Assembly: GCA_029959555.1 (NCBI GenBank) | Contig: JASCPI010000008.1 | Location: 57,651-121,650 of the forward strand | Source: Lysobacteraceae bacterium PS02065 | GTDB taxonomy: Bacteria; Pseudomonadota; Gammaproteobacteria; Xanthomonadales; Rhodanobacteraceae | Direction: 5' to 3' | Length of the DNA: 64,000 nucleotides | Notes under the pieces: model-generated | Seen by the model: the letters and a program-made list of their open reading frames with translations, nothing else | Databases searched by the model: none | What the model was told of the DNA's origin: nothing | Shown: piece by piece, positions 1-9,178 of the stretch | Layout: every line of letters begins with the position of its first letter | How positions within the stretch are numbered: position 1 is the stretch's first letter | Translations under genes and position numbers: made by a program

Positions 1-1930
1 CGACGCGGATCGACTTGCCGCGGACTTCGTAGGCGGTCACCTCGTCGGTGATCGCGGTGAGGCGCGCAGGCCAGTCGCGCAGCAGCTTGAGGTTGTCGCT
101 CGACAGCGACTGCACGGCGTCGTTGTAGCGCTGGCGCAGGGTGAGGAGGGAGCGGTCGACACCGCCTTTGTCATTCCGGCGGAGGCCGGAATCCAGTGCC
201 TCCGCATTGGCACCGTCCGCATCACGCTGGGCCCCGGCCTGTGCCGGTGCGACAGAAAGGAGGTCTTCGCCGGCGTAGAGATCGAGCGCCTTAGGCAGGC
301 GCGGATCCTCGAGATCGCGCAGCGAGTGCCAGTAGGCCTGCGCGCGGTCGGCGATCTCGGCCTGCTTGCCGATGCCGGCGTTGATCGCGCGGCCCTGCTC
401 GGCGATCTCGGCGAGGTAGCGCACGCGGCTGCCCGGAATCAGCACGGTCGCGCGCGGCTCCTTGAGCGAGGTGTCGTAGTCGGGTTTGAAATCGCAGGCG
501 GGCGAAAGCATGGGGTCAGGTTCATTTTTCCCCGATGCCGCATGCGCCTGGGATGCCTCACCCGAAAAATGAACCTGACCCCGGTCTTGACCAAGGTTGT
601 CGTTCGGCTCGGCGGCCACCGGCACGCGGATCACGTCACCCGCCGCCTGTGCCTGGATCCACTTCTCGCTGCCCTTCTCGCGCAGCAGGCGGCACAGATT
701 GACGAACATCCACGTCACGCCGGGATCGTTGAACTGGCTCGCGATGGTCGGGTAGACCGGAACCTCGTCGTCCTTGAGCTGGAACGCGACGCGGTTGCGC
801 TTCCACTGCTTGCGCACGTCGCGCAGCGCGTCTTCGGCACCGCGCTTGTCGAACTTGTTGAGCACGACGAGCTCGGCGAAGTCGATCATGTCGATCTTCT
901 CGAGCTGGCTGGCCGCGCCGTAGTCGCTGGTCATCACGTACATCGGGAAATCGACGAGATCGACGATCTCCGAATCGCTCTGGCCGATGCCGGCGGTCTC
1001 GACGATGACGAGGTCGTAGGCCTGCGCCTTGAGGAACGCGACGCAGTCCTTGAGCACGACGCTGGTTGCCGCGTGCTGGCGGCGCGTGGCCATCGAGCGC
1101 ATGAACACGCGCGTGGAGCGCAGCGAGTTCATGCGGATACGGTCGCCGAGCAGCGCGCCACCGGAGCGGCGGCGCGTCGGATCGACCGCGAGTACGGCGA
1201 TGCGCATGCGCGGGAACGCGTGCAGGAAGCGCAGCAGCATCTCGTCGACGACGCTGGACTTGCCCGCGCCGCCGGTGCCGGTGATGCCGACGACCGGCGT
1301 GCGGCTGCCCGCGAGCTGCCACTCCTTGCGCAGGCGGTCGAGCAGCCCGGCCTCGTGGCGGCCTTCCTCGATCGCGGTGAGCGCGTGGCCGACCGCGATC
1401 TCGTCGTCGATGTCGACCGCGGCGGGCACCACGCCGTCGGGACCGGCCATGCCGGGATCGCGCGCATCGGCGCCGACGCGTGCACGGCGCACGACGTCCT
1501 CGATCATCTCGACGAGGCCCATCTTCATGCCGTCGTTCGGATGGTAGATGCGCTCGACGCCGTAGGCCTGCAGCTCGCGGATCTCCTCGGGCGTGATCGT
1601 GCCGCCGCCACCGCCGAACACGCGGATGTGGCCCGCGCCGCGCTCCCTGAGCATGTCGACCATGTACTTGAAGTACTCGACGTGGCCGCCCTGGTAGGAC
1701 GACAGCGCGATCGCGTCGGCATCCTCCTGCAGTGCCGCGCGCACGACATCCTCGACCGAACGGTTGTGGCCGAGGTGGATCACCTCCGCACCCTGCGACT
1801 GGATCAGGCGCCGCATGATGTTGATCGCCGCGTCGTGCCCGTCGAACAGGCTCGCGGCGGTCACGAAGCGCAGCGGCGCGCCTTCGGTCGACGGCTCGTG
1901 CTGGGGAAGGCTCTGGGCAGTGGTGCTCAT
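1..1930 (-). CDS. icmF: Fused isobutyryl-CoA mutase-type protein IcmF, 3' part outside window
   Basis: The ATG at 1930 opens a frame that stays open to the left edge, so about 643 N-terminal residues are visible and the catalytic barrel is mostly missing. The domain order is that of IcmF: a cobalamin-binding domain (LFDGHDAAIN near residue 30, then GGGGGTITPEEI), a MeaB-like G-protein chaperone with P-loop GTGGAGKSS near residue 214, and a helical linker (RVRYLAEIAE). The family interconverts branched and linear acyl-CoAs (isobutyryl/butyryl) with adenosylcobalamin, and the G domain protects cofactor loading. Two stretches of the linker, about residues 450-473 and 560-587, are translated dispersed repeats, which is unusual. 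A stand-alone methylmalonyl-CoA mutase subunit is excluded by the fusion. The exact acyl-CoA substrate cannot be judged without the C-terminal half. Confidence 0.9.
   Translation of the reverse strand, partial: MSTTAQSLPQHEPSTEGAPLRFVTAASLFDGHDAAINIMRRLIQSQGAEVIHLGHNRSVEDVVRAALQEDADAIALSSYQGGHVEYFKYMVDMLRERGAGHIRVFGGGGGTITPEEIRELQAYGVERIYHPNDGMKMGLVEMIEDVVRRARVGADARDPGMAGPDGVVPAAVDIDDEIAVGHALTAIEEGRHEAGLLDRLRKEWQLAGSRTPVVGITGTGGAGKSSVVDEMLLRFLHAFPRMRIAVLAVDPTRRRSGGALLGDRIRMNSLRSTRVFMRSMATRRQHAATSVVLKDCVAFLKAQAYDLVIVETAGIGQSDSEIVDLVDFPMYVMTSDYGAASQLEKIDMIDFAELVVLNKFDKRGAEDALRDVRKQWKRNRVAFQLKDDEVPVYPTIASQFNDPGVTWMFVNLCRLLREKGSEKWIQAQAAGDVIRVPVAAEPNDNLGQDRGQVHFSGEASQAHAASGKNEPDPMLSPACDFKPDYDTSLKEPRATVLIPGSRVRYLAEIAEQGRAINAGIGKQAEIADRAQAYWHSLRDLEDPRLPKALDLYAGEDLLSVAPAQAGAQRDADGANAEALDSGLRRNDKGGVDRSLLTLRQRYNDAVQSLSSDNLKLLRDWPARLTAITDEVTAYEVRGKSIRV
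170..253. repeat. Inverted pair of REP-like hairpins inside icmF
   Basis: One arm at 170-200 reads TCATTCCGGCGGAGGCCGG followed by AATCCAGTG. A second, inverted and slightly diverged copy lies at 227-253 (CCCCGGCCTGTGCCGG). Both match the intergenic REP family seen at 5311, 8880, 16575 and 35454. The pair is read in frame in icmF and gives the peptide signatures VAPAQAGAQ and LDSGLRRND. Confidence 0.85.
512..582. repeat. 19-bp perfect inverted repeat inside icmF
   Basis: The left arm GGGGTCAGGTTCATTTTTC (512-530) is the exact reverse complement of 564-582, with a 33-nt loop centred on the palindrome CGCATGCG. The base composition of the arms (AT-rich core) differs from the surrounding GC-rich codons. 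The element is translated in frame in icmF (GQVHFSGE...GKNEPDP). It resembles small transposition-derived or REP-associated inverted repeats; that relation is from memory, not a search. Confidence 0.85.
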
Positions 1931-2235
1931 GGCGTTCGGCTTGCAAAGGCGGAAACCCCGATTCTACCCCGCGCGGCCGAAAGGCCTGTTTTGCAGCGCG
2001 GCGAGGGCTCGACCGATACCTCCTGCCGCCACGGCCGGGCCGACTCGCCGTCGTGCGACGTGCACGGTGTCGGCGCCCGCACCGCCGCGCCCGAACGGCG
2101 TCTTTACACCCCCGTGTTACGATGGTCCGTCGGGTCCAAGCCGATACATGCGTTCTGAGCGACGTTTCCTGTCGCGCCCCTCGCTTCCTCCCATGCGTCA
2201 TCGCCCCTCGCGGGCGACGCTCCCCAGGAAGCGCC

Positions 2236-2907
2236 GTGTCCGGATTCCACACCCGCCAGATCATCGTCGACGTCGATGGCGACGCGTTCCGCCTCCGTGT
2301 GCTCGCCGATCTGATGCAGTTCTCCGATCCCGACGGGCACGGTGCCCGCATGGGCATCTCGTCCGCGCAATGGAGCCTGTTCGGCCAAGTCTGGCCGGCG
2401 GGTCGCCTGCTCGCCGACACGATGGGCCGCGTCGACATCGCGGGCAAGCGCATCCTCGAGATCGGCTGCGGCATCGGCCTCGCCAGCCTCGTTCTGATGC
2501 GCCGCGGTGCCGACGTGGTCGCGTCCGACGTGCATCCGCTCACCGAAGGCTTCCTCGCCTACAACGCCGCGTTGAACGGATTGCCCGCCCTGCACTACCG
2601 CCACATGCGCTGGGACGAGGCGCTGCCCACGCTCGGCGACTTCGACATGATCATCGCGAGCGACGTGCTCTACGAGCGTGACCACGCCGAGCTGGTCGCG
2701 GGCGTCGTGTCGCGCCATGCAAGGCCACGCGCCGAGGTGTTCGTGACCGACCCGGGACGCGGCAACAGCGGCATGTTCACTCGCCTGCTCGCCTCGCACG
2801 GCTTCGACGTCAGGGAATCGCATCCGGCGATGGAGGGCGACGACGGCGAGACGCGTCGAGGCCGCCTGCTGCACTACCGCCGCGGAACTGCGAGATCCGT
2901 GGCGTGA
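2236..2907 (+). CDS. Class I SAM-dependent methyltransferase (protein methyltransferase-16-like)
   Basis: The product is 223 residues with SAM motif I ILEIGCGIGLASL, an acidic end of strand 2 (VVASDVHPL) and motif IV DMIIASDVLYE. This pattern is typical of the METTL21/Methyltransf_16 group, which mostly methylates protein lysines; small-molecule substrates are also possible. I start at GTG 2236 because AGGAAG lies 5 bp upstream and the sequence N-terminal to it in the open frame is low-complexity. The gene is divergent from icmF. The substrate is unknown. Confidence 0.75.
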   Translation: MSGFHTRQIIVDVDGDAFRLRVLADLMQFSDPDGHGARMGISSAQWSLFGQVWPAGRLLADTMGRVDIAGKRILEIGCGIGLASLVLMRRGADVVASDVHPLTEGFLAYNAALNGLPALHYRHMRWDEALPTLGDFDMIIASDVLYERDHAELVAGVVSRHARPRAEVFVTDPGRGNSGMFTRLLASHGFDVRESHPAMEGDDGETRRGRLLHYRRGTARSVA

Positions 2908-2958
2908 CGATGAGCTTTCGCACCACCTTCCACGCGCCACCGATACGGAGATGGCCCC

Positions 2959-3243
2959 ATGGCACGCCCCCCGAAGCAGATCGACCCTCTACCCGCGACG
3001 AGCTATCACGCACCGCGCAAGTCCCACGAACGCGTCACGCCGATCACGCGTGAGCGCATCGCCTCCGATCTCGCCGCGTTCCGCGAAGCCGGTGGCCATA
3101 TCGAGGTGCTCGGCATCACCCGCGTCGTCACCGAAGTCGGTGCGGACGGCAAGGTGGTCTTCAAGCCGAGCCACCGCCCGGGCGTGACCGCACCCGGCAA
3201 GGCCTCGCCGGGCACGCGCAGGACGCCTTCGTCGGACCGCTGA
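2959..3243 (+). CDS. Small conserved hypothetical protein (94 aa)
   Basis: A purine-rich GGAG lies about 9 bp before the ATG. The core DLAAFREAGGHIEVLGITRV resembles a short motif I recall from small proteins of pseudomonads and xanthomonads, sometimes annotated as putative regulators; that is recollection, not a search result. There is no signal peptide or membrane segment. The C-terminal 25 residues are Pro/Thr/Ser/Arg-rich and probably disordered. It follows the methyltransferase by 51 bp on the same strand and may be cotranscribed. Function is not known. Confidence 0.6.
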   Translation: MARPPKQIDPLPATSYHAPRKSHERVTPITRERIASDLAAFREAGGHIEVLGITRVVTEVGADGKVVFKPSHRPGVTAPGKASPGTRRTPSSDR

Positions 3244-3561
3244 CCGCGGGCGAAGCGTCCCCGAGCACACCCGCAAGGACCGGAAAGCGCACGCCGGACT
3301 GCGGGTTCGAAGCCGTGCGCTGCCATCGCCGGTCGCGATGTCGTCCTGCACGGACACCGCGTCGGCCTCGCCCATGACATCCATCCCGTGATGCCACCGT
3401 GCCACGGATCCACGGCATGGCCATCGACCGCCGTGGAGGCTCGCCGCAACGGAGGCGGCGACACCGTTCACTCGAACCTCGCTCCGGCGAAGACACGAGA
3501 ACGCTGCGGAGCTCTGCGCGCGGACGAGCCGCCTCGATCGCCACGCGCGTAAGATGGCCGC
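3244..3561. other. Intergenic stretch, nothing recognised
   Basis: This 318-bp gap lies upstream of the AraC-type gene. It holds GC-rich sequence without a convincing ORF, hairpin terminator or dispersed repeat. A GGTTCGAA stretch near 3306 looks like a tRNA T-loop, but no cloverleaf can be built around it. Confidence 0.5.
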
Positions 3562-4383
3562 ATGATGCTCGAACGCCCGCCCTGTCCCGCGTTGCGGCCT
3601 TTCGTGCGCAGCCTCTGGTACGCCGCGTCGGCGACCGGTGCGGCGGACGCACGCGAGCACCTGTTGCCGACGGGCGAAATGCATCTCGTGATCCGGTTGT
3701 CGGAACGCGGCGTGCGCGTGTTCGCGGGGGTCGACGACACGGCGGGCTCGCGCCTGTCCCCTGCCCTCGTCGCGGGCCTGCGCGACCGCTTCCATGTACG
3801 CGGCACAGGCGAGGCCTCGACGAGCGTCGGCGCGCAGCTGCGTCCCGGCGCGGCGGGCGCGCTGTTCGGACTCGAGGCGTGCGAACTCGCGAACCGCCAT
3901 GTCCCGCTCGATGCGCTGTGGGGCGCGGCTGCGGCGCATGCGCGCGAGCAGCTCCAGGAGGCCGCGACGCCGGAGAAGGCACTCGACGTGTTCGAACGCG
4001 TTCTGCTCGCGCGCGTCGGCCGCGTGCGTGGCGTGCATCCCGCGATCGCACGTGCGCTCTCCGATGTGGATGGTGCGTGGCGCGTCGCGGCAGCCGCGGC
4101 CGCGAGCGGCCTCAGCCACCGGCGCTTCGCGACACTGTTCGAACGTGCCGTCGGGTTCACGCCCAAGCGCTATGCTCGCGTGCTGCGCTTCGGCGACGCG
4201 CTGCGCCTGCGCGCGGGCGATCCGTCACGGCCATGGTCCGCGATCGCAGTCGACGCCGGCTACAGCGACCAGCCGCATCTGCAGCGCGAGTTCGTCGCGA
4301 TGGCGGGCATGACGCCGGCGACGTATGCGCGGCGCGGCGTGCGCGCGGTGCATCACGTGCCGATCGAGCGGGCCAGGACCTGA
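3562..4383 (+). CDS. AraC-family transcriptional regulator
   Basis: The 273-residue protein has a C-terminal double helix-turn-helix: AAAAASGLSHRRFATLFERAVG is the first recognition unit, and SAIAVDAGYSDQPHLQREF followed by GMTPATYA is the second, a classic AraC signature. The N-terminal about 150 residues (PFVRSLWYAAS, HLLPTGEMHLVIRL) look like the DUF6597-type sensor found in many AraC regulators of unknown ligand. The initial Met-Met could start at either codon. No target is obvious: the next gene on the strand is a VOC protein 294 bp downstream, and the gap holds no repeat or hairpin. Confidence 0.85.
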   Translation: MMLERPPCPALRPFVRSLWYAASATGAADAREHLLPTGEMHLVIRLSERGVRVFAGVDDTAGSRLSPALVAGLRDRFHVRGTGEASTSVGAQLRPGAAGALFGLEACELANRHVPLDALWGAAAAHAREQLQEAATPEKALDVFERVLLARVGRVRGVHPAIARALSDVDGAWRVAAAAAASGLSHRRFATLFERAVGFTPKRYARVLRFGDALRLRAGDPSRPWSAIAVDAGYSDQPHLQREFVAMAGMTPATYARRGVRAVHHVPIERART

Positions 4384-4677
4384 GGCGAGTGACGACGGCA
4401 GTCGGATACCGACGTCGTTCCGATACGAGCCTCAGCGGGCTGCACCTCGGAACATGTGACCTGGGACGCGAAGCCGAGCGGACGCTTCATGGGCACGCCG
4501 CGTTCCGCGGGTAAGTCGCTCGTGAACGCCCGTCGCCTCTCGCCGCGCGAGGTGACTTCCGAGTACAGGGGGGCACGCTCTCCCTGAAGCGCATCGGTGA
4601 AGACCTGTTCCATTTCGTTCAAGAAACGCCCAGCGCACAGGCGCATGCTGCGGCCTCCCGACACCGAGGATGCCGCC

Positions 4678-5124
4678 ATGTCGAAGCACGAGCTGTTCCC
4701 GTACCTGCACATCAAGGACGCCGCCGCGGCGATCGACTTCTATCTCGCCGCGTTCGGCGCGAAAGAGAAGTTCCGCCTCGTCGAACCCGGCACCAGGCGT
4801 GTCGGCCACGCCGAGCTCGACTTCGGCGGCACGACGATCATGCTCGCCGACGAGTTCCCCGAGTACGGCCTTCACTCGCCGAGCTCGATCGGCAACACGA
4901 GCGTGACCCTGCACCTGCACGTCGACGATGCCGACGCGGTGATCGCACGTGCCGTCGAAGCCGGTGCCACGCTCGAACGCGCGCCGAGCGACGCGTTCTA
5001 CGGTGAACGCTCAGGCAGCGTCCGCGACCCGTTCGGCCATCGCTGGAGCATCGGCCACAGCATCGAGGAGGTCACTCCCGAGGAGATGCAGAGGCGGTAT
5101 GACGCGTTGATGGAAGGGAGTTGA
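4678..5124 (+). CDS. VOC-superfamily protein (glyoxalase/PhnB-like)
   Basis: The 148-residue protein has two beta-alpha-beta-beta-beta units, starting at YLHIKDAAAAIDFYLAAFG and LHLHVDDADAVIARAVEAG, and ending in DPFGHRWSIG. This is the usual single-chain vicinal-oxygen-chelate layout of PhnB/YdeM-type proteins. The H/E ligand positions are suggested by GHAELDF and DPFGHRW. I chose ATG 4678 because GAGGA precedes it by about 7 bp and the residues before it do not fit the fold. The chemistry may be isomerase, dioxygenase or resistance protein and cannot be decided. Confidence 0.8.
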   Translation: MSKHELFPYLHIKDAAAAIDFYLAAFGAKEKFRLVEPGTRRVGHAELDFGGTTIMLADEFPEYGLHSPSSIGNTSVTLHLHVDDADAVIARAVEAGATLERAPSDAFYGERSGSVRDPFGHRWSIGHSIEEVTPEEMQRRYDALMEGS

Positions 5125-5310
5125 GGGGTTTATCGACGACGGCGAAGCTTTATCGCGGGTGCTCGACCTCAACGCAGGAGATCGAAGTCGAGTTCGGATG
5201 ACCGGCGTTGTCGATGGGTGCGAGGCCGTTCGCTGTCAGGCATGAAGCGCGAGCCATGCCTGCGAAGGCACCGATGGCTCGCGGGCTCGTCACAGTCGGT
5301 AGCGCCCAAG

Positions 5311-5467
5311 TGGATTCCGGCTTTCGCCGGAATGACGGGGTAGGAGAGGTTCACTTTCGGTGCTGCTACCAAAGCGTTGGATCGTAGCCTCAGGTCTTGA
5401 CAGAAGAACGCTGCAAGACACTCGAGCATTCATTTCCTTCGTCATTCCGGCGAAAGCCGGAATCCCC
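5311..5467. repeat. Inverted pair of REP-like hairpins in a 539-bp intergenic region
   Basis: GGATTCCGGCTTTCGCCGG plus AATGACG at 5311-5338 is mirrored by its reverse complement at 5440-5467, about 100 bp apart. The rest of 5125-5663 has no gene that I can support. The pair sits between the convergent ends of the VOC gene and the GGDEF/EAL gene, so it may help transcript termination or 3'-end stability. Confidence 0.85.
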
Positions 5468-5663
5468 TTGAGCTCAACCTACTGCGACGAAATTCCGAGC
5501 CATCGATGACAGCACGAGCATGGCTCGGGCTTCATCCCTTTGAGCCTGTCAGGATGCAGGAACCCGCAAGACCACCGGGGATCGACAACGAAGCCGCACT
5601 CTGCAAATTCTCATTAAGCGGTTTCCATCGAATGACGAGCGGAGACCGAAAACGGGAGCGCCC

Positions 5664-8600
5664 CTACCCCACCGCCTGGTAATCCTCTCTGCGCTCGCGC
5701 ACGCCGAAGATGTCGTTGAGCGAACGTGGCATCGAGAACAGGAAGCCCTGGCCGATCGAGCAGCCGAGGTCGAGCAGGATGGCGCGCTGGGCTTCGGTCT
5801 CGACGCCTTCGGCGATGACCTCGATGCCGAGCGAGTGCGCGAGCGTGCTGATGGCGCGGACGACGGCGACGCTGGGGCTGCCGTCGCCGAGGTTGCTGAT
5901 GAACGAGCGGTCGATCTTGAGCGCGTGGATCGGGAAGCGGTGCAGGTAGCTCAGCGACGAGTAGCCGGTGCCGAAATCGTCGAGCTGCACGCGCACGCCC
6001 GCGTCGCGCAGGCGCGAAAGCGTCTGGTGCACGTGCTCGGATTCGCCGAGCAGCGCGCCTTCGGTGATCTCGAGGCGCACGCGGCGCGGCGACACGCCGG
6101 TCTCGGCGATCAGGTGCAGTGCCAGATCGGCGAAGGCGGTGCCGTGCAGCTGGCGCGGCGAGACGTTGATCGAGACGTAGCTGTCACCGGGCAGGCGCGT
6201 CGCGGCCTCGCAGGCGAGTTCGAACATGCGCCAGTCGATCGCCTCGATGCAGCCGTTCTCCTGCGCCGCAGCGAGGAATTCGTCGGGCGCGAGCAGGCCA
6301 CGCACCGGATGGCGCCAGCGCAGCAGCGCCTCGTATCCGGCGACGCGCGCATCCTCGAGGCGCACGATGGACTGGAAATGCGCCTCGAAGCCGCCATGCG
6401 CGAGCGCGTGGCGCAGTTCGCCCTCCAGTTCCAGCGCACGCACGGCCTGCGCGCGCAGCACCTCGTCGAAGATCTCGTGGCGCTGGCGGCCTTCGGCCTT
6501 GGCGCGGTACATGGCGGCGTCGGCGTCGCGCAGCAGCTCCTCGCCGCGACGGTACTGCGGGCTCGCATAGGCGATGCCGATGCTCGCCGAGGTGTAGAGC
6601 TCCTTGCCACCGACCCGCATCGGCTCGACGAGTGCGCCGAGCAGCTGCTCGGCGACGTCGACCGCGTGTTCGGCACGCGGCAGGTTCTCGAGCAGCACGG
6701 CGAACTCGTCGCCACCCAGGCGCGCCACGAGCGCCGACGGGCACGCGTGGGCGAGGCGCGTCGCGGCCTGCTTGAGCACCTCGTCGCCGACGAGGTGGCC
6801 GACGCTGTCGTTGATGACCTTGAAGCGGTCGAGATCGAGGAACAGCACGGCGAAGTCGCGGCGATCGCGCCGGTAGCGCTCGAGCGCGGTGTCGAGGCGC
6901 TCGAGCAGCAGCGCGCGGTTCGGCAGGCCGGTCAGCGTGTCGTGCAGCGCCTCGAACATGAGCTGCGCCTCGACGCGCTCGCGTTCGCGGATCTCGGCGA
7001 CGAGGTCGTTGTTGGCCTGAGCAAGCTCGCGTGTGCGCGCCTCGACGCGTGCCTCGAGCTCGACGTAGGCGTGGCGCAGCGACTCCTGCGCGAGCTTGCG
7101 CTCGAGCGCGCTGGCGACGTGGAAGCCGACGAAGGTCAGCAGCTCCTGGTCGCGGATCGTGAAGATGTGGCGCTCGTCGTAGCTCTGCACGGCGAGCACG
7201 CCGACGGTACGCTCGTCGCAGGTCAGCGGCACGCCGAGCCAGCAGGTCGAATGCGGCCCCGAGGTGCGCACGACACCCAAGCGAACGAGCTCCTCGACCT
7301 GGGCGCGGTCGGCGAGCACGGCGCGACCCGTGCGCAGGGCGTACTCGGTCATGCCGTCGCGCATGCGCCGGCGCGGGCGCACGGCATCGATCTCGTCGAC
7401 CGAGTAAGGGAACTCGAGCTCGTTGCCGTCCTCGGAGACGAGTGCGATGTAGAAGTTGCGGGCATCGATGAGCTCGCCGACGATCGCATGCACCGACGCG
7501 TAGAAGCGGTCGATCGAATCGGCCGTGCTCGCTCGCTCGGCGATGCGGAACAGCGCCGACTGCAGGCGCTCGCCACGCTGGCGCTCGGCGACCTCTTGGT
7601 GAAGATCCTGGTTGGCGCGTGCGAGCTCCGAGGTACGTTCCTGCACACGACGCTCGAGATCGGTCTGCGCCTGCTTGCGCTCGAGTGCGGTGAGCACGTG
7701 CTGGGCGACGTAGGTCAGCAGTGCGCGGTCGTCCTCGGTATAACGCGTATGGGCGAGGTAGCTCTGCACGACGATCACGCCGCTGATGCCGCGCGCACCG
7801 ACCATCGGCACGCCGAGCCAATCCTCGCTCTCGGGACCCATGCCCTGCCCGCGCTGCATGCCGAGGCGCGCGCGTACTTCGCTCGAAGGCCCCATCTGCG
7901 ACTCGCCGGTACGGATCACGGCGAGCGAGAGGCTGTTGGGGATCGTCGCGGCAGGGATGTCGCTGCTGTCGATCGGTGTCTTGTCGACCGAGTCGACGAA
8001 GTACAGGAAACGCAGGCTGTCGCGCTCGGCCTCGTACAGCGCGATGAAGAAGTTCTCGGCGTAGGTGAGCTGGCCGATGATGCCGTGGATGCCTTGCAGC
8101 ATCTCGGTCATCTCGAGGTCCGAGCTCGCCATCGTCGCGATCGCGAACAGTGCGCGCTGCACGTGCTCGGCGCGCTCGATCTTGCGCACGGCGTGCTTGA
8201 GCCAGTCGACCTCGAGCAGCCAGTCGGCGGCACAGGCGATGTCGTCGACGAAGTCGTTCCAGCCCGGCTGCAGCGAGGCGTCGGTGTTGCCACGCTCGGG
8301 CCACACGGCGAGTGCGTTGACGACGCCGAGATCGCGCGCGAGCGGGATGACGTGGACATCATCGGGCGGCTCGGCGTCGGAAAGGCCGAATTCCCCGTCG
8401 AACGCATGCGGATCGATGCCCGCCGCCCACGCATCCGGAGAGCTGGACAGCACCGGGCCACCGACCGCCTCGGTCGCGTCGCTGCGCCAGATCACGTTGA
8501 AGCCGGTCAGCCCGAAACGCGCGAGCGCTTCCTCGGCCGCGAGACGCCCCATGCCGCGCATGTCGGGGACGCGCAGCAGCTCGCGGGCAAACATCGATCC

Positions 8601-8693
8601 TGATGTGGACTGCATACGGGCGCCGGTCGCGAGCGGTTGCCGGTCTCCCCTTGCCGGCCCCACCGTCGGACATGTTTCCCCGATTGTAACCAC
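5664..8693 (-). CDS. GAF-GAF-GGDEF-EAL cyclic-di-GMP signalling protein
   Basis: The 1009-residue soluble protein has two GAF sensor domains (about 180-345 and 385-560; DWLGVPMVGARGISGVIVV and CWLGVPLTCDERTVGVLAV), each followed by a helical segment. A GGDEF domain follows (about 600-750; intact RLGGDEF, no RxxD I-site before it), then an EAL domain (about 770-1000; YEALLRW, DDFGTGYSSL, IKIDRSFI-like LKIDRSFI, IEVIAEGVET). The EAL catalytic signature looks complete, so phosphodiesterase activity is likely; cyclase activity is possible. The GAF ligands are unknown. The start is uncertain: GTG/ATG at 8693 or Met27 (MQSTSGSMFAR). No gene shares its operon, and REP pairs flank both ends. Confidence 0.92.
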   Translation of the reverse strand: MVTIGETCPTVGPARGDRQPLATGARMQSTSGSMFARELLRVPDMRGMGRLAAEEALARFGLTGFNVIWRSDATEAVGGPVLSSSPDAWAAGIDPHAFDGEFGLSDAEPPDDVHVIPLARDLGVVNALAVWPERGNTDASLQPGWNDFVDDIACAADWLLEVDWLKHAVRKIERAEHVQRALFAIATMASSDLEMTEMLQGIHGIIGQLTYAENFFIALYEAERDSLRFLYFVDSVDKTPIDSSDIPAATIPNSLSLAVIRTGESQMGPSSEVRARLGMQRGQGMGPESEDWLGVPMVGARGISGVIVVQSYLAHTRYTEDDRALLTYVAQHVLTALERKQAQTDLERRVQERTSELARANQDLHQEVAERQRGERLQSALFRIAERASTADSIDRFYASVHAIVGELIDARNFYIALVSEDGNELEFPYSVDEIDAVRPRRRMRDGMTEYALRTGRAVLADRAQVEELVRLGVVRTSGPHSTCWLGVPLTCDERTVGVLAVQSYDERHIFTIRDQELLTFVGFHVASALERKLAQESLRHAYVELEARVEARTRELAQANNDLVAEIRERERVEAQLMFEALHDTLTGLPNRALLLERLDTALERYRRDRRDFAVLFLDLDRFKVINDSVGHLVGDEVLKQAATRLAHACPSALVARLGGDEFAVLLENLPRAEHAVDVAEQLLGALVEPMRVGGKELYTSASIGIAYASPQYRRGEELLRDADAAMYRAKAEGRQRHEIFDEVLRAQAVRALELEGELRHALAHGGFEAHFQSIVRLEDARVAGYEALLRWRHPVRGLLAPDEFLAAAQENGCIEAIDWRMFELACEAATRLPGDSYVSINVSPRQLHGTAFADLALHLIAETGVSPRRVRLEITEGALLGESEHVHQTLSRLRDAGVRVQLDDFGTGYSSLSYLHRFPIHALKIDRSFISNLGDGSPSVAVVRAISTLAHSLGIEVIAEGVETEAQRAILLDLGCSIGQGFLFSMPRSLNDIFGVRERREDYQAVG

Positions 8694-8879
8694 ACATTCA
8701 CCGTGCGCGTGTGGGCCGTGTGAAAGCGCCAGAAAGCGTGAACTGCGTCATGAAAAACGGGGTGCTTGTGACGTTTGGAGCTGAACAAGGCGGGGAACCC
8801 ATGACCTGACTGTCGATCTCCAGATTGCCCACGGAGAAGGTGTTACCGGGGCTGTCGCGGCTTCGACACTGGCCAAGGC

Positions 8880-9020
8880 ACTGGATCCCGGCCTGCGCCG
8901 GGACGACGGCAGGAGGTGGTGCTGTTATCGACGATGTTGCTCTTCCGTTAGGCGCCCGACTCGAAACGCCGGCCTATACCCAGTGTCACCGTCATCCCGG
9001 CGCAGGCCGGGATCCAGTGA
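8880..9020. repeat. Inverted pair of REP-like hairpins, variant GGATCCCGG
   Basis: CTGGATCCCGGCCTGCGCCG at 8880-8909 and its inverse at 8990-9020 flank about 80 bp. They use the G/C-rich variant of the same REP family. They lie in the 485-bp region between the GGDEF/EAL start and the acnB end, which otherwise holds only the acnB terminator. Confidence 0.85.
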
Positions 9021-9085
9021 CTTACCCGGAAAATGGTGAAGATCAGCACCGCGCGGCTCTCTCGACAAGCGCGCGCGTGCCAAAG

Positions 9086-9112
9086 AAAAAGCCGGCACAA
9101 GGCCGGCTTTTT
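9086..9112 (-). terminator. Rho-independent terminator of acnB
   Basis: AAAAAGCCGGC at 9086-9096 pairs with GCCGGCTTTTT at 9102-9112 around a 5-nt loop. Read leftwards it follows the acnB stop by about 65 bp and ends in a T run. The A/T arms make it potentially bidirectional. Confidence 0.9.
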
Positions 9113-9178
9113 CACGAACCGCGATACGCAGGCGGGACGGTCACCCGTCGAACCCGTATGTCGCCCGCCACGTCACGC

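Noticed and set aside
326..2158. 610-codon open frame on the + strand across icmF
   Set aside because: Antisense shadow of GC-rich coding sequence: His/Arg/Asp/Val-rich with no domain, while the minus-strand frame is clear IcmF.
2104..2940. 278-codon minus-strand frame over the methyltransferase
   Set aside because: The plus-strand frame has SAM-binding motifs and a ribosome site; this one is Arg/His-rich antisense.
3295..3325. tRNA-like GGTTCGAA segment
   Set aside because: No acceptor, D or anticodon stem can be paired around it. No tRNA gene was found in the window.
4353..4715. 120-codon minus-strand frame between the AraC and VOC genes
   Set aside because: It overlaps both genes, lacks a ribosome site and shows no recognisable domain. 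A decayed gene fragment is possible but not supported.
5835..8603. 922-codon open frame antisense to the GGDEF/EAL gene
   Set aside because: Low-complexity Arg/Ala/His/Leu composition and no motif. The same explanation holds for the long antisense frames over acnB, acnA, the ligase, helicase, dnaK, recN and transketolase.
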